Below, one piece after another: positions 31,431 through 41,270 of a stretch of 64,000 nucleotides of DNA. Numbering within the stretch: position 1 is the first letter of the stretch; every line of letters starts with the position of its first letter. The DNA is from Nematopogon swammerdamellus (taxonomy: Eukaryota; Arthropoda; Insecta; Lepidoptera; Adelidae). The translations under genes and the position numbers were made by a program. The stretch spans positions 4,547,739 through 4,611,738 of the forward strand of contig OX336340.1 in assembly GCA_946902875.1 (NCBI GenBank), read 5' to 3'. The notes below the pieces were generated by a model. The model saw nothing but the letters and a program-made list of their open reading frames with translations, did no database searches and was not told where the DNA came from.

Positions 31431-31689
31431 ATGTCGAGTTGTTTTTAATTTGACTACTAATAACTTCACTAAGTTACAAGGGTGTAGACAGGAACTATTT
31501 ATCAAGGATCAAATAGCACAAAAAACAAAAGAGCGCGGCCATCGACACTTAATTAAATTTTATTTTATTTACGCTATTCAATCTTAGATGAGTGCTCTGA
31601 TTTCATATCTATGCCATAAATCGAGTTGCGATGCGTGCGTACATACTCGGCGAATAGAAGCGAATTGGAAAGAATTTACGGAAACGGAT

Positions 31690-32311
31690 TTTTTTTTAAT
31701 TTTATGGAAACTGACACGGTTGGCTACATCACCTACAACATCCGTGATGTCAGCCCATAACACCGGGTGAACTTGGTGCCACGTCAGTGCTTTCCTTCGG
31801 TCGTGCCGGCTACACTGAACTGGACGGAAAACACAAACTATTTACATAGGCGCCATTTCTACACCATTCCTAGGCGCTAGTTAATATACAAACTTATTAT
31901 TTTTTAGAACGAAGCTTATATTTTATGTCGGACTTATTTTGTTACCTATGTTATGTTACCTATAGTTAAGGCCCGCAAGCTTTATTATATTGTGTAGAAT
32001 TACTGTGTCTCCGACGCTACGGCCGTAGTGGCTATTTTCGGAGGCAAAAAATGTAGACGGCCGACTTTTTCCGAAATAAATACATTTTTACATTTACATT
32101 TACATTTACATTTACATTACATTTACATTTACATTTTACATAGCCGTTTCGACCGACCTTTCATTCAGTGCGGTGGTACCAACCCGGGCGGGTTAAACCC
32201 TACCACCTAGTAACATAAGAAGGGAGTCATATCCCTTAGTCGCCTTTTACGACATACACGGGGAGAGATGCAGTGGGGCTATTCTTTTAAAGTACCGGCC
32301 CCACACAGTAC
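31690..32311 (-). mobile_element. SINE1B interrupted by a retroposed insert
   Basis: Tail at 31691-31710 (TTTATGGAAACTGACACGG); GTACTGTG-type head at the right edge (complement of CCCCACACAGTAC). The 31850-32134 insertion splits the body at TTTACATAG. Without it the element is about 330 bp. Confidence 0.9.
31850..32134 (+). mobile_element. retroposed sequence with (TTTACA)n tail and 9-bp TSD
   Basis: TTTACATAG is repeated exactly at 31841-31849 and 32135-32143. The insert begins GCGCCATTTCTACACC, contains AAGGCCCGCAAGC and CGACGCTACGGCCGTAGTGG, and ends in a hexamer array (ATTTAC)n from about 32082. No open frame or known family is recognised; it may be the 3' end of a LINE with a hexamer tail. 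Confidence 0.85.
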
Positions 32312-32560
32312 AATGGATGTTCGCTGTTGCGGGCGAGGTTGCGGGGAATATTTGAGTCTAATACTGCGTCTGTAGTCTGTGTGAATGTATAACTCAATAA
32401 TAGCGAAACCTATTTACTTGCGGTGTTTGCCTTTTTAATGCGACATTATGTATTATTATTTCGTCTATTTATTCATATGAGAATGCAGTTGGAAAAAAAT
32501 ATATCAATTCGGTTAGCTTTGCGAAAACTACTAAGTCGTTTTTCATAGGGTTTTCACAAG

Positions 32561-33530
32561 CAGTGGCGGCTGGCCCTTAAGTGCGCTCATGCGCCGCACT
32601 ACCACAAAATATAGCGCCTTCACCCGAAAGAAATAAATCAATTAAAATATTAAACATTCTCCATGATTGTCACCGATCGAAGTAAAAATATCAAACTGAA
32701 TTCGTTCCTATTTCCTAGACAACAAGGCACGATTTTGCTGTACGTAATACGTACTACATACGACGTATCGCCGCCGAGCTCGCCGCCGAGTGCATTACAA
32801 AACACCGCGAACGTCTACTATGAGAAAATGTCAAACGCCGCTGCCCCGCCGCGTGAAACAAAACACTCTTCATACGATTATGTGTGGAACAAGGTTGCAT
32901 TCTGCGTGTGACACACGACGGAAAAAGAAGGACAGTATATTGTGGAAAGACGCGCGTGCGACACGTCGCGGGCGATTCGTTCTGCTTGTGAGTCCGTCTG
33001 CCTAGAGTCAGCGCGCTGCGCTGTCATGTGATGATGTCACATACCCGTTAGCGCGCGAATATTTAAAATGGAATATGGTTAGGTTTTGTGCTTTCTGTCG
33101 CGTGGTACTGTGAATTAAGTGGTGCCGATATTTGCCTAAGCGTTGGATAATAGTAAGGCTTTACAATCAGGTGATCCCGGGTTCAATTTTTCTTTTCAAA
33201 TGCTTTTATTTTTATATACTTTTTGAAGTATTTTTGGGACATTACTACTGTTTTCTTTTTGAAAGCTGCAGTAATGTTGTGGTCTATGGGTGTGTTCATA
33301 AAGGTACTAAAAATGAGTTAGAAAACTTGTTTGGATTTTTTTTCTTGTTTTTTTGCAACTCATTGAGTGTCTTAAGAATATTCATGCTAGGTACGTACGC
33401 AGGCGTTTAAAAAATTCGTAAGTCCCGATCTTAAAATAACATGACGGGAATGTGTTGGGAAATTTGGTATTTAAGTACATAGGTAGGTACTTAGCGCACT
33501 GCCGGTCACGTAAGTCACCAGCCGCCACTG
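32561..33530. mobile_element. hAT element, 970 bp, non-autonomous
   Basis: Inverted ends CAGTGGCGGCTGG / CCAGCCGCCACTG (13 bp exact). The 8-bp duplication TTCACAAG lies at 32553-32560 and 33531-33538. Internal open frames (82 and 71 codons at 32663-33005, 92 codons at 33132-33410) show no transposase motif. Confidence 0.94.
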
Positions 33531-33610
33531 TTCACAAGTATAATTTATGTTGCTTTGGTATTATTGAAATTTGTGCAACACGACGCTATATTTCTTAAGG
33601 ATTGAATAAT

Positions 33611-33957
33611 AAAGTACCGTGTGGGGTCGGTACTTAAAAAGAATAGCCCCACTGCATCTCTCCCCATGCATGTCGTAAAAGGCGACTAAGGGATAAGGAC
33701 AAGATGCCGCGCTAAAGGGCGACAGGCTCGCCACCTCTCACCTTGGCACGGTACTTCCACCGAGTCATGCAGCAGGTGGGTCTTCGTGCCTTACTTGCTG
33801 CTTGATCGATTGAATCTTGTTCGAATACTTTGCGAAACGTGGTGGTCGGTGTTGTGATGTAATTTGCCAGAGTTCTTGCAGCACAACACCGATTGCTCTG
33901 CTTACCCCAATTGTCGGGATTCAGCGTGTGTGATGTGTGTGTGTGTGTGTGTTAATA
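33611..33957 (+). mobile_element. SINE4, full-length with GTACCGTG head
   Basis: Head GTACCGTGTGGGGTCGGTAC, then AGCCCCACTGCATCTC, GTCGTAAAAGGCGACTAAGG and GATAAGGACAAGATGCC. Body CCACCTCTCACCTTGGCACG, TCATGCAGCAGGTGGGTCTT and ACGTGGTGGTCGGTGTTGTG. The 3' end CGGGATTCAGCGTGTGTGAT leads into (GT)n, a variant of the usual (TATG)n tail. Confidence 0.9.
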
Positions 33958-34239
33958 ATATAGTTGGAAGTAATCGAAATTTGAGAATCGGTTTACTTTA
34001 ATGTGATTTATTCGAAAAATATCCCAATTTATGTAGGGTTACCACAAATGTGATCTGTGATGTTGTAAAATCAAGCCATCACTTATAGGGACAGATTAGT
34101 AAAGTCAAACGGTACCGAAATTCTGTTTGCTTTCATGTGATTTACAGGTTTCCACGAGTGATCGTGATGCTTGGGAGTTATCTACTTTCTTCGAGACAAC
34201 ATAATTCTTTTGTTTACCTGAACGCAGCTCGACTGTCGG
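33958..34239. other. no recognisable feature
   Basis: AT-rich. No gene or repeat partner was seen. Confidence 0.35.
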
Positions 34240-34450
34240 AATCGCCCTTGGTGGACGTACTTTTTTCGAGAATATGTGGTTCGCGCGAACGCAGCGCGGC
34301 CTTCGGCCTCGTCCTTAGTGACTTAGATACTTCGAGGAAGCATATCGTCTCGCCCTTAGTTACTTATTTCTTCGATAGAGTATATCGGTATCTTTCGACC
34401 GCGCCCTTAGTGACTCTGTTCGAGGAAATATACAGTTTACCTGCAAGCAT
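34240..34450. repeat. degenerate tandem repeat
   Basis: Four loose units begin GCCCTTGGTGG, GTCCTTAGTG, GCCCTTAGTT and GCCCTTAGTG at about 34247, 34311, 34352 and 34405. Each is followed by TTCGA and an ATAT-containing stretch. The 108-codon frame across it is probably chance. Confidence 0.5.
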
Positions 34451-35185
34451 CTGGGGGAGCTGATCTCACAGGACAAACTATCTTATATTAGCCTGGCGTT
34501 TTTGTGCGTGTGCGAGCGTATTTGTGCGTTAGTGTGTTCGCCTGGTGTGATGGCATGATAGCGGAACCAGAGTCTACGGTGCGAAGCGCGCCGGAGGTGT
34601 GAGCCAGCTTATCTGGTTACTATTGTGTGTGTATCTGAAAACTAGCCACTTGTCTGTTTCACTGTGCAGACTAGCTAGAAAGACGTGCGGACATGATGGA
34701 TTCATGACAGCAGCTGTATAAATTGCTTCTATGGTTTAACTTATTATATTTTTTATATGTTTGTGCATCTTTTGATGTAGCACAGGAATGTCGAAAACTT
34801 TTTACGTAAAGTGATAAACATTCGATACGACAATACATATGGCCGTAACCAAACAATATCTATCTCTATCTCTACTTCTTATAAAAGGGAAGGGTCTGTC
34901 TGTATGTATGTATGTTTGAGGTAAACTCCGGAACCGCCGAACAGATTTTGATGCGGTTTCCACCAATGTAAAGAGTAGTTCTTGAGGCTCACTACAGGCT
35001 ATATACCATCACGCTAAATAGCAATAGGGCTGAGCAGTAACAGAGAAAGTATAGTATGGACGGAATTTGTTGTTCAGTGGTAGTGCCGGATGAAGAGGCG
35101 ACAGGACGGAGGGGAAGGGGTGGAAGAGGAATAGGCGCGGGAGGGAAGGAGGGGGAGGGAGAGAGGAATAAAAGAAGAGATCGTT
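34451..35185. other. relic of an H2-like repeat and purine-rich tract
   Basis: 34890-35035 (CTTATAAAAGGGAAGGGTCT, CCATCACGCTAAATAGCA) shares motifs with the H2 element. 35095-35175 is G/A-rich low complexity. The rest is unassigned. Confidence 0.4.
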
Positions 35186-35440
35186 GATTTTTTTTTCTTC
35201 CGAACTAGGTGGCTGTGCCCGAGATCGAAGCCTCAAGCGCAGCCAATTTCACCCCCGAGGAGGTACCAGTCCGGCTTCGAGGCGGACTAATGTCGCTGGG
35301 GAAAGGCCCGCGATTTGAAGATCCGTGGATTGTAGGAGTGGGGAAAGATATTCCCCGGAAGCCTGTTCCACACCTTTGCAGTGCGGCACAAGAGCGATTT
35401 AGAGATTTTATTATCATATTTGCGTTTGAATCGTATTTAA
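35186..35440 (-). pseudogene. jockey/CR1-like LINE relic: C terminus and 3' UTR
   Basis: The minus strand encodes SLLCRTAKVWNRLPGNIFP then HSYNPRIFKSR and a stop near 35290, closely matching 14225-14590. The 3' UTR ends GGCACAGCCACCTAGTTCGG with an A tract at 35190-35198. The longer open frame in this region is in a different frame and is not the real one. Confidence 0.75.
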
Positions 35441-35462
35441 TATTAAACCGAGTTTACCGCGA

Positions 35463-35545
35463 GCGTCAGTCAGTCAGTCAGCGTGTTAGCGTCCACTGCT
35501 AGACATACGCCTATCCAATTTTCCAGTCCTCCCGGCCCTTAACCG
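35463..35545 (-). pseudogene. RTE LINE tail fragment
   Basis: (GTCA)n, then CAGCGTGTTAGCGTCCACTG and CTAGACATACGCCTATCC: the complement of the ...EAYVQQWT end, with point changes. Confidence 0.7.
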
Positions 35546-35875
35546 CGAGCTAGTAGTAAGTAAAGCTAGTAACCAATATAGGTCGAGATATAGGTACCTG
35601 TGGAGCTGGGTAACACGACAGCCGATAGAGCCTTCCTGTTAATCAAGGCGGCTATTGTTTATTGAGCAATAAACCTGAATAATTTATGCAATAATAATAG
35701 AAGTTGAGATTCCGCGTGGGACAACTGTTTAGCAATAATAGCACAAGGACCTGGAACATAATTTTGATTATGAGTATCTAATTTAACCACTGCGCTACAC
35801 ACCGCCAAGTACCTTTCATCATATTAGATCATTATAGTCATGCTTAAAGGTATATAGGTACCTTTGAAAGGAGCT
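35546..35875. other. no recognisable feature
   Basis: No gene or repeat partner was seen. Confidence 0.4.
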
Positions 35876-36139
35876 TTAAAAATCTTTTCTGTATGTACAT
35901 ATGTTCCTCCATAACTCTTAAACCGATCATCCGAATTCAATGAAACTTAGTACAAGCATATTTTACTATACGGGACACAGGATAGGCTAAATAAAATTCC
36001 GTTCCGGTTACGCTAAGATGTGGCTCCCATACAAACCGAATTGTTCCGTGCGCCGAAATAAAGGTACGGTAGCGGGATTACTTACTTTCTTCTTTTTAAA
36101 TACGAATTTCACGCGAGCGAAGCCGCGGGCAAAAGCTAG
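35876..36139 (+). mobile_element. H1 Helitron, 5'-truncated, MITE-free
   Basis: Ends GCGAAGCCGCGGGCAAAAGCTAG followed by T. Contains GCTAAGATGTGGCTCCCAT, the unoccupied form of the site that holds the MITE at 19828-20093. The 5' half, including TC and the first 150 bases, is missing. Confidence 0.85.
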
Positions 36140-36423
36140 TTATGTATTTGGTTAAATTGTTGAATAATTTTGTGACGAATAAATAATTTCTTTCTTGCTT
36201 TAATTTTTCCATAAATCACGAATAGATTACGTTCTAATCACTAACGTTAAAATTGAAGTGTTGTGATAATTTGTCGTTATCCAACTCTACGCAATTAAGT
36301 TTATGTAACTTGGGTGGGCGTTATAAAGTTACATCTTGTATCTTTTTCCAATTGGTGTTTTCAAGCGAAATACTGTTCGTTTAGGCTTTTACCGCTGTTA
36401 GACCATTATAGTACTGTTTTCGG
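36140..36423. other. no recognisable feature
   Basis: AT-rich. No gene or repeat partner was seen. Confidence 0.4.
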
Positions 36424-36862
36424 TTATGTGGTATTTTTTTTATATAATCCGGTATGGGTGGCTTAGTCGGAGGGGCCAAAGCACGTGCTCCGACCAGCCA
36501 ATATCACCTCTGAAAAGGTATATAGGTGCCATAGCGTAGACTTCCCTGGATTACTGGCTATACTGGACTAGAGGAGAACACAACCGTGGCTGCTATGCGG
36601 CCATCTTACATCCAGTACGGTGGTATCAACCCAGTCGGCTACAATTTGAGCCTACCATGGTAAGGGGCAAGGGAAGGGACCTACAGTTTTACACCGGTTT
36701 CGAGCGGTGAAGCAGCAGGTGTAGGTATGCATGTAAATTTTTTCGTCAGAAAAAACTCATTAGTACGTGTCGCGCCGACTGGATTCGAACGTCGGACCTC
36801 TCGCATGAGAAGCCGATGCCCAAACCACACGGCCACCCGCCACCCTCCCGGTATATTCGTGA
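36424..36862 (-). mobile_element. SINE2, full-length
   Basis: Tail TATATAATCCGGTATGGGTG at the left; tRNA-like head at the right, with a B box (complement of GGATTCGAAC), a paired CTCTCGCATGAGAA anticodon-arm remnant and GGCCGTGTGG as A box. Close to 2083-2490 throughout. Confidence 0.9.
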
Positions 36863-36878
36863 GAACGAGTTACACCTT

Positions 36879-36917
36879 GTCGACGTTTCGTCCCTCGCTC
36901 CGATGACATCGTCAGGA
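36879..36917 (-). mobile_element. Penelope-like element end motif
   Basis: The minus strand reads CCTGACGATGTC ... GGGACGAAACGTCGAC, a second copy of the CUGANGA...GAAAC arrangement with a different helix (GUC/GAC). It lies directly beyond the SINE2 head. Confidence 0.5.
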
Positions 36918-37015
36918 CTCGCCGAACTGCGATGACCTGGAAGACACCCTACCCAACACGTCGTCCAGTCAGATGTCAACGGTGTGAATGTCGCGCTTCC
37001 ATAAAATAAATTTAG

Positions 37016-37450
37016 CCAACCATGTCAGTATGAATAAAAAACCAATATTATAAAAAAATACATACATACCATTGATTTTATAACCCTGACATACATACAT
37101 ATCACACACGCTGAATCCCGACAAACGGGGTAAGCAGAGTAATCGGTGTTGTGTTGCAAGAACTCTGGTAAATTACAGCACAAGACCGACCACCACGTTT
37201 CGCAAAGTATTCGAACAAGATTCAATCGATCAATCAGCAAGTAATGCACAAAGACCCACCGTACAAAGTACCGTGCCAAGGTGAGAGGGGGCGATCCTTT
37301 CGCCCTTTAGTACGGTATCTTGTTCTTATCCCTTAGTCGCCTTTTACGACAGGCGTGGGGTGAGATGCAGGTGGGTCTATTCTTTTAAGTACCGATCCCA
37401 CACGGTACCAACCATGTCAGTTTGAATAAAAACAAATATTATAAAAAAAT
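37016..37450 (-). mobile_element. SINE4 flanked by a 43-44 bp duplication
   Basis: SINE4 complement at 37060-37407 with a GTACCGTG head at the right and a CATA tail at the left. CCAACCATGTCAGT(A/T)TGAAT and about 25 following bases occur on both sides (37016-37059 and 37408-37450), around 93% identical. The flank resembles a SINE1 tail. Confidence 0.8.
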
Positions 37451-37939
37451 TAAACGTACATAACTATAAATTACTTTTACGCTGCGTAAAAAGGGCACAT
37501 ATTATACTTACACAAATTTACATAATTTTCATCGTTCTAAACCGTTACATTCCATATGGTAATAAAATGAATCATTTACGCACATATTCTCAATGTTAAA
37601 TTTCATCACTAAACGTCATGAGAGTACTTCCATCGGCTTCATCAAATAGATTCAACTAACACATTAATGAATAATGTAAACTGACTACTTTCGACTAAAA
37701 CACGTCTTATTTTGAAACGCATATGAGAACGAATTTAGCACACGCAATTAATACGGACTATGGGAGATTTTCTGCCAGAGCTAGTCGTTAGCAAATCGCT
37801 GATTCGCTTTATGAATGCGCTGCGAGCTGACATGGCACCTAAATGTGACATGAAAATATTGCCATAAGTAGCCTAACACGATTGGCCTTATTACTTCTTA
37901 CACTCGTGAAGTAAAATCTGTTTATAAATTAAAATAAAG
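37451..37939. other. AT-rich, no recognisable feature
   Basis: No gene or repeat partner was seen. Confidence 0.45.
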
Positions 37940-38085
37940 GTTGACTGGAAGAAATCACTTGTAGTGATAAGTCCGCCTTTGTACACTCCTGTATTTCTTG
38001 TTTCTTGTCGTGTAGGTCCTGTTCTTTCTTCAATTTGTGTGCAATAAAGAGTTTCTATTCTATTCTATTCTAAAATAAATATGAA
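37940..38085 (+). mobile_element. LINE 3' UTR with (TATTC)n tail
   Basis: GACTGGAAGAAATCACTTGT and AGTGATAAGTCCGCCTTTGT, then GTGCAATAAAGAGTTTCTAT and (TATTC)n. ATCAC/GTGAT (37954-37958, 37964-37968) forms a stem just before AAGTCCGCC. Confidence 0.8.
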
Positions 38086-38119
38086 AGATTGAAAGATAGG
38101 TATGCACCACTTACCAAAT

Positions 38120-38215
38120 TAGTTAAAATAGAATGCCTCGCGGCATTAAGCTCGCCTATTGTGCCTAATTTGTATAAATTGCTGTTTAATAAAGGATATA
38201 TACCATACCATACTT
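38120..38215 (+). mobile_element. LINE 3' UTR, GCCTCGCGGC type
   Basis: AATGCCTCGCGGCATT is a hairpin followed by AAGCTCGCCTATTGTGCC, then TTTAATAAAGGATATATACC and (ATACC)n. Nearly the same as 42574-42680. Confidence 0.75.
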
Positions 38216-38485
38216 CCTGTAGGACGTGGCTTCCCCTTTCAAAATCCTACCGTGCCTGGTAGGGCCTACCGAGCCCAGTAAGTTATGGGAGCAGTCAATG
38301 AACTCAGAAATAGGAAATTAAATTCAATTGAATGTAATTTAATTCAATTAATGAAATTTAATTAAATAGGTAGTGTTCAGTGTTAGTTTAGCGTTAATTT
38401 CAGTGTTAAAAAAGGTTCCGTGCTGGCCGTGACTAACATATTACGAGAATAGAGCGATAAGTTTTGTTTATAGTTGAACCTATAT
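38216..38485. other. no recognisable feature
   Basis: No gene or repeat partner was seen. Confidence 0.4.
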
Positions 38486-38735
38486 CTAAGCCATTAGCCG
38501 TTTGTGACGTTTGTGACGGCTAAAAGCTGTCTCGGTGACACCACCTTCTGCGTAAATGTTGGAGAAAATGCCAATAATGGAAGTAAAATGTCGCGATGTT
38601 GTACGAGTAGGGACTTCGGTTAGAAGAATCGGGTCGAAGCGCAAAAACTGCGTTAGCTTATTGTTGGGTGTTTTCGTGAAATCGACATTGAAATCTATGA
38701 CTAGCACGAGGGGCGGCAGCGGAGGATTTGCAAAA
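38486..38735 (-). pseudogene. LINE endonuclease (APE-type) fragment
   Basis: The minus strand encodes PLVLVIDFNVDF, NNKLTQFLRF and EVPTRTTSRHF. This matches the GDFN...PTR segment of apurinic-like endonucleases of jockey/CR1-type LINEs, which nick target DNA. Here GDFN has become IDFN and the downstream ID(L/F)IF segment is altered (TSIIGIFS). It is a fragment only, with no RT attached. Confidence 0.7.
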
Positions 38736-39030
38736 AAAAAAAATTTTCGCTTATAATATGTACAACTCGGCCCGGTTCCAACGATGTGTCCAAAAATATT
38801 TGTATTATTTCAATGATACAAGTAAATTTTTAATACATTTTGAAAATATATTCTAGAGTTTATTATGCAAAATAATATTTTTTAATTTCGTACCAAATTT
38901 TAACTTGGTACGATCAGCCGTTTAGAATTTATGACCGTGTGACAGACGGACGGACGGACGGACGCATGAGTCACGAACATCATAGGTTCCGTTTACACAT
39001 CTTTAAGGTACGGAACCTAAAAATGTATGT
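38736..39030 (-). repeat. GGGTTCCG-like repeat fragment
   Basis: 38880-39030: GACAGACGGACGGACGGACG, AGGTTCCGTTTACACATC and TTTAAGGTACGGAACCTAAA. Diverged, minus-strand orientation. Confidence 0.5.
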
Positions 39031-39589
39031 AACGATGTTGTCAAAACCATATAATTTTCTTAGTAGAATGTAAACCGGCGCTGTCTTAAGAGGAATGACG
39101 GCTTGCGGCATGCGTAAGAGAGGAGAGGTTGCGTAAAGCAACCCGCAAGAGAAGACTATCTGTGGGTCATCGCGGCTCATACTGCGCCTAGAGACACACT
39201 AAAGGTTGACGGAAAAGGTCGACGCGAAATACAGATCCATCCAACTCTGATATTGCATCAAGACGTACGAAGCACGTCTTGTCTCGTCACACCCAATCTT
39301 GTCAGAGAAACAATTTATATGTATATCTTGTTCACCGTAACAAGACCCACGTGACAGAAGGTAAGATAGTTCAAACTGACAGCCGTAATATACGTCACTT
39401 TTCACGAGACAACGAAAGGTGCCCAGTATATCAGCGAGTGCATGTCGATTTTCTGCGAGTTCGATCGCTGTCGACTTATTTCAGCAGTACTTATTTAAGA
39501 TGGCGTTTTTGTATAATCCTTTATTATGGATGTCTTCAAACGTCGTCGTCTAGCAGACAGTCTAGTAACAGTCCTTAAATCTGCTGGCA
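39031..39589. other. no recognisable feature
   Basis: Mixed composition. A 99-codon plus frame at 39279-39578 has no recognisable domain or repeat partner. Confidence 0.35.
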
Positions 39590-39690
39590 CGGCGCACCGC
39601 TGAGCGTGGTTTCCCGATGTGATTTTGGCTGTGTCGACTGCACCGTTTGGTCACTCGGCACAACCACCCATGTTGGCTTATATAAAAAAT
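39590..39690 (+). mobile_element. SINE3 / LINE-derived tail fragment
   Basis: CTGAGCGTGGTTTCCCGATG, GACTGCACCGTTTGGTCACT and CGGCACAACCACCCATG, then TTATATAAAAAA. Parallels 1800-1950. Confidence 0.65.
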
Positions 39691-39970
39691 AATCAATTTA
39701 AAAAATATGAGTAATAATGTTTATAAAAAATTAACAGCTAGATAACGATAAACAGTTATGCCAGTAAGTGAGAAGAACTGCCGAGTGCGTTAAAAATAAG
39801 ATGTCGACATTGTCGATCATTCAAGAAGTCGACCTTTCGCGCTTTCGCCTCCTGCGGTTGGGCAGGCAGCAGGCCAGGCGGTCAGCGCGTAATAGATTTG
39901 CGTGCTTACTGTACACACCTAGACCTGCGGACAAGGAATAGAAAAGAATAGAACTACTATAGTATAAATT

Positions 39971-40245
39971 AACTTTGCTAAGAAAATAAGCAAGCTGAAG
40001 TGGCAGTGGGCTGGGCACATCTGTCGTAGACCCGACAACCGATGGGGTAGACGGGTGCTCGAATGGAGGCCACGTACAAGCAAACGTAGCGTGGGTCGCC
40101 CCCCGGCTAGATGGACAGATGACCTAAAAAAGGTAGCCGGGAGTGGATGGATGAGAAGAGCGGAAGGCCGCGTGTGGTGGCGTGCCTTGGGAGAGGCCTA
40201 TGTCCAGCAGTGGACCGATACAGGCTGATGATGATGAAATAATTA
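39971..40245 (+). pseudogene. RTE LINE C terminus, (TGA)n tail
   Basis: An open reading without a start codon: KLKWQWAGHICRR, VLEWRPRTSKRSVGRPPARW, TDDLKKVAGSGWMRRAEGRV and WWRALGEAYVQQWTDTG, then TGA. This is the C-terminal end of RTE-type proteins (after the reverse transcriptase). The stop leads straight into TGATGATGATG, the short tandem tail typical of RTE. Upstream it is cut at about 39971. Confidence 0.9.
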
Positions 40246-40402
40246 ACTTTTTCCCAACAAATACACATTTTTATTGACTTTAGATAATCTTGCTAGCTTT
40301 TGCCCGCGGCTTCGCTTCGTGTGATTTTTTGCTTACAGCTCAGGCTGCCGAGGCCGTAGCGTTATGATTTATGGCCTGAAGCCGTCTTGAGAGCTGACAT
40401 AA

Positions 40403-40506
40403 TGTGGTTCCGTACCGCTGAAGGCCGAGAGGACTGGAGGAAAATTGGAAAGGCGTATGTCCAGCAGTGGACGCATACACGCTGACCGACTTAATGGCTG
40501 ACTGAT
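40403..40506 (+). pseudogene. RTE LINE tail fragment, (CTGA)n type
   Basis: WFRTAEGREDWRKIGKAYVQ then QWTHTR and a stop, with a degraded tail (GACTTAATGGCTGACTGAT). Runs directly into the composite SINE. Confidence 0.8.
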
Positions 40507-40978
40507 GTACCGTGTGGGGCCGGTACTTAAAAAGAATAGCCCCACTGCATCTCTCCCCGTCGCATGTCGTAAAAGTCGACTAAAGGATAAGGAAATTCGT
40601 CAGCCTCGGTAGCTCAGTGGTGCGGTCAGTCGACTATTGTTAAGCAACGCTGAGCGCGGTCAGTGCTGGGATGGGTGACCGCTAGACCGTTTGAGGCTGA
40701 CCGTGGTCCGGATTCCACGTTAAACTGTAGGTCCCTTCCCTTCTTGCCTTACTAGGTGGTAGGGTTTATCCCGGTCGGGTTGGTACCACCGCACTGAGCG
40801 AAACGAGTCGGTCGAAACGGCTATGTAAATAGTTCGTGTTTTTCGTTCAGTTCAGTGTAGCCGACATAAAATGAAGGGAAGCACTGACATGGCACCTAGT
40901 TCACCCGGTGTTATGGGCTGACATCACGGATGTTGTAGGTGATGTAGCCAACCGTGTCACTTTCCATAAAAAAAAAAA
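40507..40978 (+). mobile_element. composite SINE: GTACCGTG module + complete SINE1A
   Basis: The GTACCGTG module (40507-40598) is followed by GATAAGGAAATTC and then a full SINE1A from GTCAGCCTCGG at 40599: A box, TTGTTAAGCAACGCTGAGCG, 5S-like block, B-box-like GTGGTCCGGATTCCACG, body with the subtype-a marker GACATAAAATGAAGG, and tail with 12 A. The same junction is present in 50864-51343. Confidence 0.92.
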
Positions 40979-41270
40979 TCAAAGGCGAACTTATTTCTTA
41001 CAGGCGAGCTAATGATCCTTCTATCCGCTTTAATTTATTTTACTTCTATTACACATCTATACACGCCGTGCCGATATGTGTGCGCCTAAGTATATGCAGA
41101 AATTACGCTGAGGTCTAGACCTGAGAAGACTCTTCATATGGGCGCGTACGGAGTTCTTTTATGACTTCTTACGGCGATATTACTTAGAGAGAGATGCACT
41201 TTGAAGCGCCGGTGATAGCGTAAGCTTACGTAAGGTTATAGCGTAGTAAATGAGTGCTCAAATAAGGGGT
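40979..41270. other. no recognisable feature
   Basis: No gene or repeat partner was seen. Confidence 0.35.

Noticed and set aside
32663..33410. hAT transposase remnant inside the 970-bp element
   Set aside because: Frames of 71-92 codons show none of the conserved hAT dimerisation or catalytic motifs that I could recognise.
33611..33680. HDV-like ribozyme at the 5' end of the GTACCGTG module
   Set aside because: The CGGTAC partner lies too close to GTACCG for the double-pseudoknot P1; only a simple H-type pseudoknot fits.
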